Positions 62,161-64,000 of a DNA stretch of 64,000 bases are shown in pieces. Under the pieces are notes generated by a model. That model had not been told where the DNA came from. It searched no databases and saw only the letters and a list, made by a program, of their open reading frames with translations. Position numbers and translations under genes: made by a program. Source of the DNA: Zeugodacus cucurbitae (Eukaryota; Arthropoda; Insecta; Diptera; Tephritidae); contig NC_071669.1 of assembly GCF_028554725.1 (NCBI RefSeq), positions 48,253,501 through 48,317,500 of the forward strand, in the 5' to 3' direction. Within the stretch, counting starts at the first letter, position 1. Every line of letters begins with the position of its first letter.

Positions 62161-62439
62161 TTCAATTCCTGGTCAGATTTATAATGATGAAGTTCGAGGC
62201 TTAAACGAATACTGGAGTTCTGGTATTTTGCTGATACGAAGTTTCTGCAGGTGAGACCGTAGAGGTAAGTGTCCAGTTATGTTCAGTGCTCTTTAGGTCT
62301 ATTACTTTATTTACTCCTCAGTGTGCCTAATTTTGTAGTTGTGCAAATGAATTTATGTTCATATTGTCCAGTAGAAGCGTTACTTAGTACAAAGTGCATA
62401 AAGTGAGACAGCTAATAATAATAAAATAGTCTTACACGT
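62161..62439. other. No recognised feature
   Basis: AT-rich spacer between the MITE fragment and the Tc1 relic. Confidence 0.4.
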
Positions 62440-62956
62440 TTTAAAAAATATGCAAAACCACGTACCGTAAAAAACGTCCCAGAAAGTTCAGCAGGAATAG
62501 ACCGTAGGATAGCAATTATCTCCCGAATAGGCTCAAAAGAGAGTTTTACTGGCATTTGGGGAAAAATTCAGAACGAATTTAATGTCTAAATATCCAATAG
62601 AACAATTGGCCGGCGTTTGATAGAATCTGGCTTCTTAAGCAGAGAAGCAACCAAGATCATTTAGAGCGATTAACACATAGACCTAGATGAACGAAAGTAT
62701 GTTTGATGAGCAAGAAATCAGTAGTTTTACGTAGTTCTCGCTATGTTTCACCGTAGTGGAGCATGGTGGATTTGCGGCGATGTTTTTGCTGGTATGGGTC
62801 CACTCCATGGGATTGATGGAATCTTCAGTATGCAGATATACATATGTCGACATACTGAAGAATATTAAGTTGCGGTGAGCTAAGAAAAACCTGCCTGTTA
62901 TATGGAAATTTTAAAGGATTACGAGCAAAAGCACATGACAAAGTTACAGACCATGA
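62440..62956 (+). pseudogene. Tc1-like transposase relic
   Basis: Frames give GIDRRIAIISRIGSKESFTG (about 62493), VSNRTIGRRLIESGF-like (about 62590) and WICGDVFAGMGPLHGIDGIF (about 62770). These correspond to the second DNA-binding helix region and the GCFxxAGVGPLHRIDGIM block of Tc1-family transposases. The central catalytic core between them is largely deleted. The right side abuts the Helentron copy at 62959. Confidence 0.65.
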
Positions 62957-62958
62957 TT

Positions 62959-63745
62959 TTTATACTCTCGCAACAAAGTTGCTAAGAGAGTATTATAGTT
63001 TTGTTCACATAACGGTTGTTTGTAACACCCAAAACTAAACGAGTTAGATATAAGGTTATATATGCCAAAGTGATAAGAGCGACGAGGCGAGTCAAAATCC
63101 GAATGTCTGCCTGTCCGTCCGTCCGTCCGTCTGTGCAAGCTGTAACTTGAGTAAAAATGAAGATATCTTGATGAAACTTGGAACTTGAAACTTGAAACTT
63201 ATTTCTTGGCACCATAGGACCGTTGCCATGCCCACAAAATAGCGAAAACCAAAAACACATAAAGTGCCATAACTAAGCCATAAATAAAGTTGTGGAAATA
63301 AAATTTTGTATGAAGGGGAAGTTTTTTGGGGAAGTGGGCGTGGCCCCGCCCTCAAATAGGTTTTTTGTATATAACTCGCAAACCAATAAAGCTATATAAA
63401 CCAAACTTTCTGCAGTCGTTTCTTTTAGCCATTTCCTTATACAGTCCAAAAATGAAAGAAATCGGCTCACGCCCACATCCCATACAAAGGTTAGGTTGAA
63501 AATTACTAAAAGTGCGTTAACTCACTAAGGAAAAACGTCAGAAACACTATATTTTACATAACAAATGGCAGATGGGAGCTGCACTCAGATCTTTTTACAA
63601 AATGGAAAATGGGCGTGGCCAAAAACCATATCTCTGGAACTACTCGACTGTGTGGAAAATGGATGAAATCGGTTCAGAACTACGACAACTTCCCATATAA
63701 CTCAATTTTGAATTCCATCTGATTCCTTCACTTTATAAGATATAC
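62959..63745 (+). mobile_element. Helentron/DINE-1-like repeat, copy 5 (3'-truncated)
   Basis: Begins with the 5' hairpin TACTCTCGCAAC-AAA-GTTGCTAAGAGAGTA, then TTTTGTTCACATAACGGTTG and a (GTCC)n tract at 63110-63132, the order known from DINE-1. It carries GTGGGCGTGGCCCCGCC (63333) and ATGGGCGTGGCC (63607) and stops near TCCTTCACTTTATAA. The 3' hairpin end is missing. Confidence 0.7.
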
Positions 63746-64000
63746 ATTGAAGATTACAAACTTTATTGGGCTTTATGTTTAAAATATATAATGATGGTTC
63801 CAATATCCATGAAATATGTCTAATTTGATTTAGTTATTCATTCTAATAATGTTTTAAATAAACTTTGAAGTCAAGGTAATTCAAGTAATAAAGAGATAAT
63901 TCCCTTCAAAAACAAATAAACATTTGAATACTAATCCAAATTTCAACCTGTTGCTGTACACTAAGAACCCTCACTGGCTGATTGACCCAATTTCTATGGC
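63746..64000. other. No recognised feature
   Basis: AT-rich DNA to the window edge. Confidence 0.4.

Noticed and set aside
1..64000. tRNA, rRNA, known fly microRNAs and CRISPR arrays
   Set aside because: Looked for GGTTCGAATCC-type B boxes and several well-known microRNA seeds and mature strings (let-7, bantam, miR-1, -2, -8, -9, -34, -184, -279); no match noticed. This was by eye and not exhaustive.

Overview
The window looks like a piece of a higher-dipteran genome, most likely a tephritid fruit fly (Bactrocera/Zeugodacus/Ceratitis type); this is inference. The grounds are AT-rich intergenic DNA with CAA/CAG/TTG runs, very short (55-76 bp) GT-AG introns, DINE-1-like (Helentron) repeats, mariner and RTE-type elements, and one insect-type proton-coupled amino-acid transporter gene. 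There are no bacterial features, rRNA, tRNA or CRISPR arrays that I can see.

Only one host gene is securely recognisable: an eight-exon SLC36/PAT-family amino-acid transporter on the minus strand (61310 to 58877, 436 aa, all introns GT-AG, poly(A) signal at 58815-58820). Its large sixth intron holds a ~117-bp tandem repeat. Weaker candidate coding exons, all unassigned, are at 13700-13891 (downstream of a TATA box at 13093), 33032-33118, and 46152-46552.

Most of the rest is decayed mobile DNA. Left part (1-16 kb): an R1-clade LINE relic (2.57-3.77 kb), a 709-bp TTAA-flanked inverted-repeat element (5.79-6.50 kb), three Helentron-like copies (6.7-7.5, 10.7-11.8, 14.6-15.7 kb) and a Tc1/mariner relic (12.2-12.9 kb). 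Middle (16-41 kb): another Helentron copy (18.2-18.8), a Tc1-like element with IR/DR-type ends (19.06-20.56), RTE-type LINE fragments (22.1-22.6, 27.07-27.38), other LINE fragments (23.4-23.8, 28.0-28.6 with a 146-bp tandem duplication), mariner-superfamily relics (22.6-23.1, 31.23-32.17, 34.5-35.1), and an unusual 550-bp patch (35.2-35.75) dense in nuclear-receptor and forkhead-like motifs. Right part (41-64 kb): a mariner split by an almost complete RTE element with a 13-bp target-site duplication (41.38-45.22), a second TTAA element that carries an internal RTE fragment (48.23-49.20), a third mariner (52.2-53.4), a pogo-like MITE (56.74-57.18), the transporter gene, then a Tc1 relic (62.4-62.95) abutting a Helentron copy (62.96-63.75).

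No element in the window seems able to code for a working transposase or reverse transcriptase: each one I could read is truncated, frameshifted or has lost catalytic residues. I found no clearly novel system. The best leads are the motif cluster at 35.2 kb, the TTAA-flanked family and its captured LINE fragment, and the short candidate exons.
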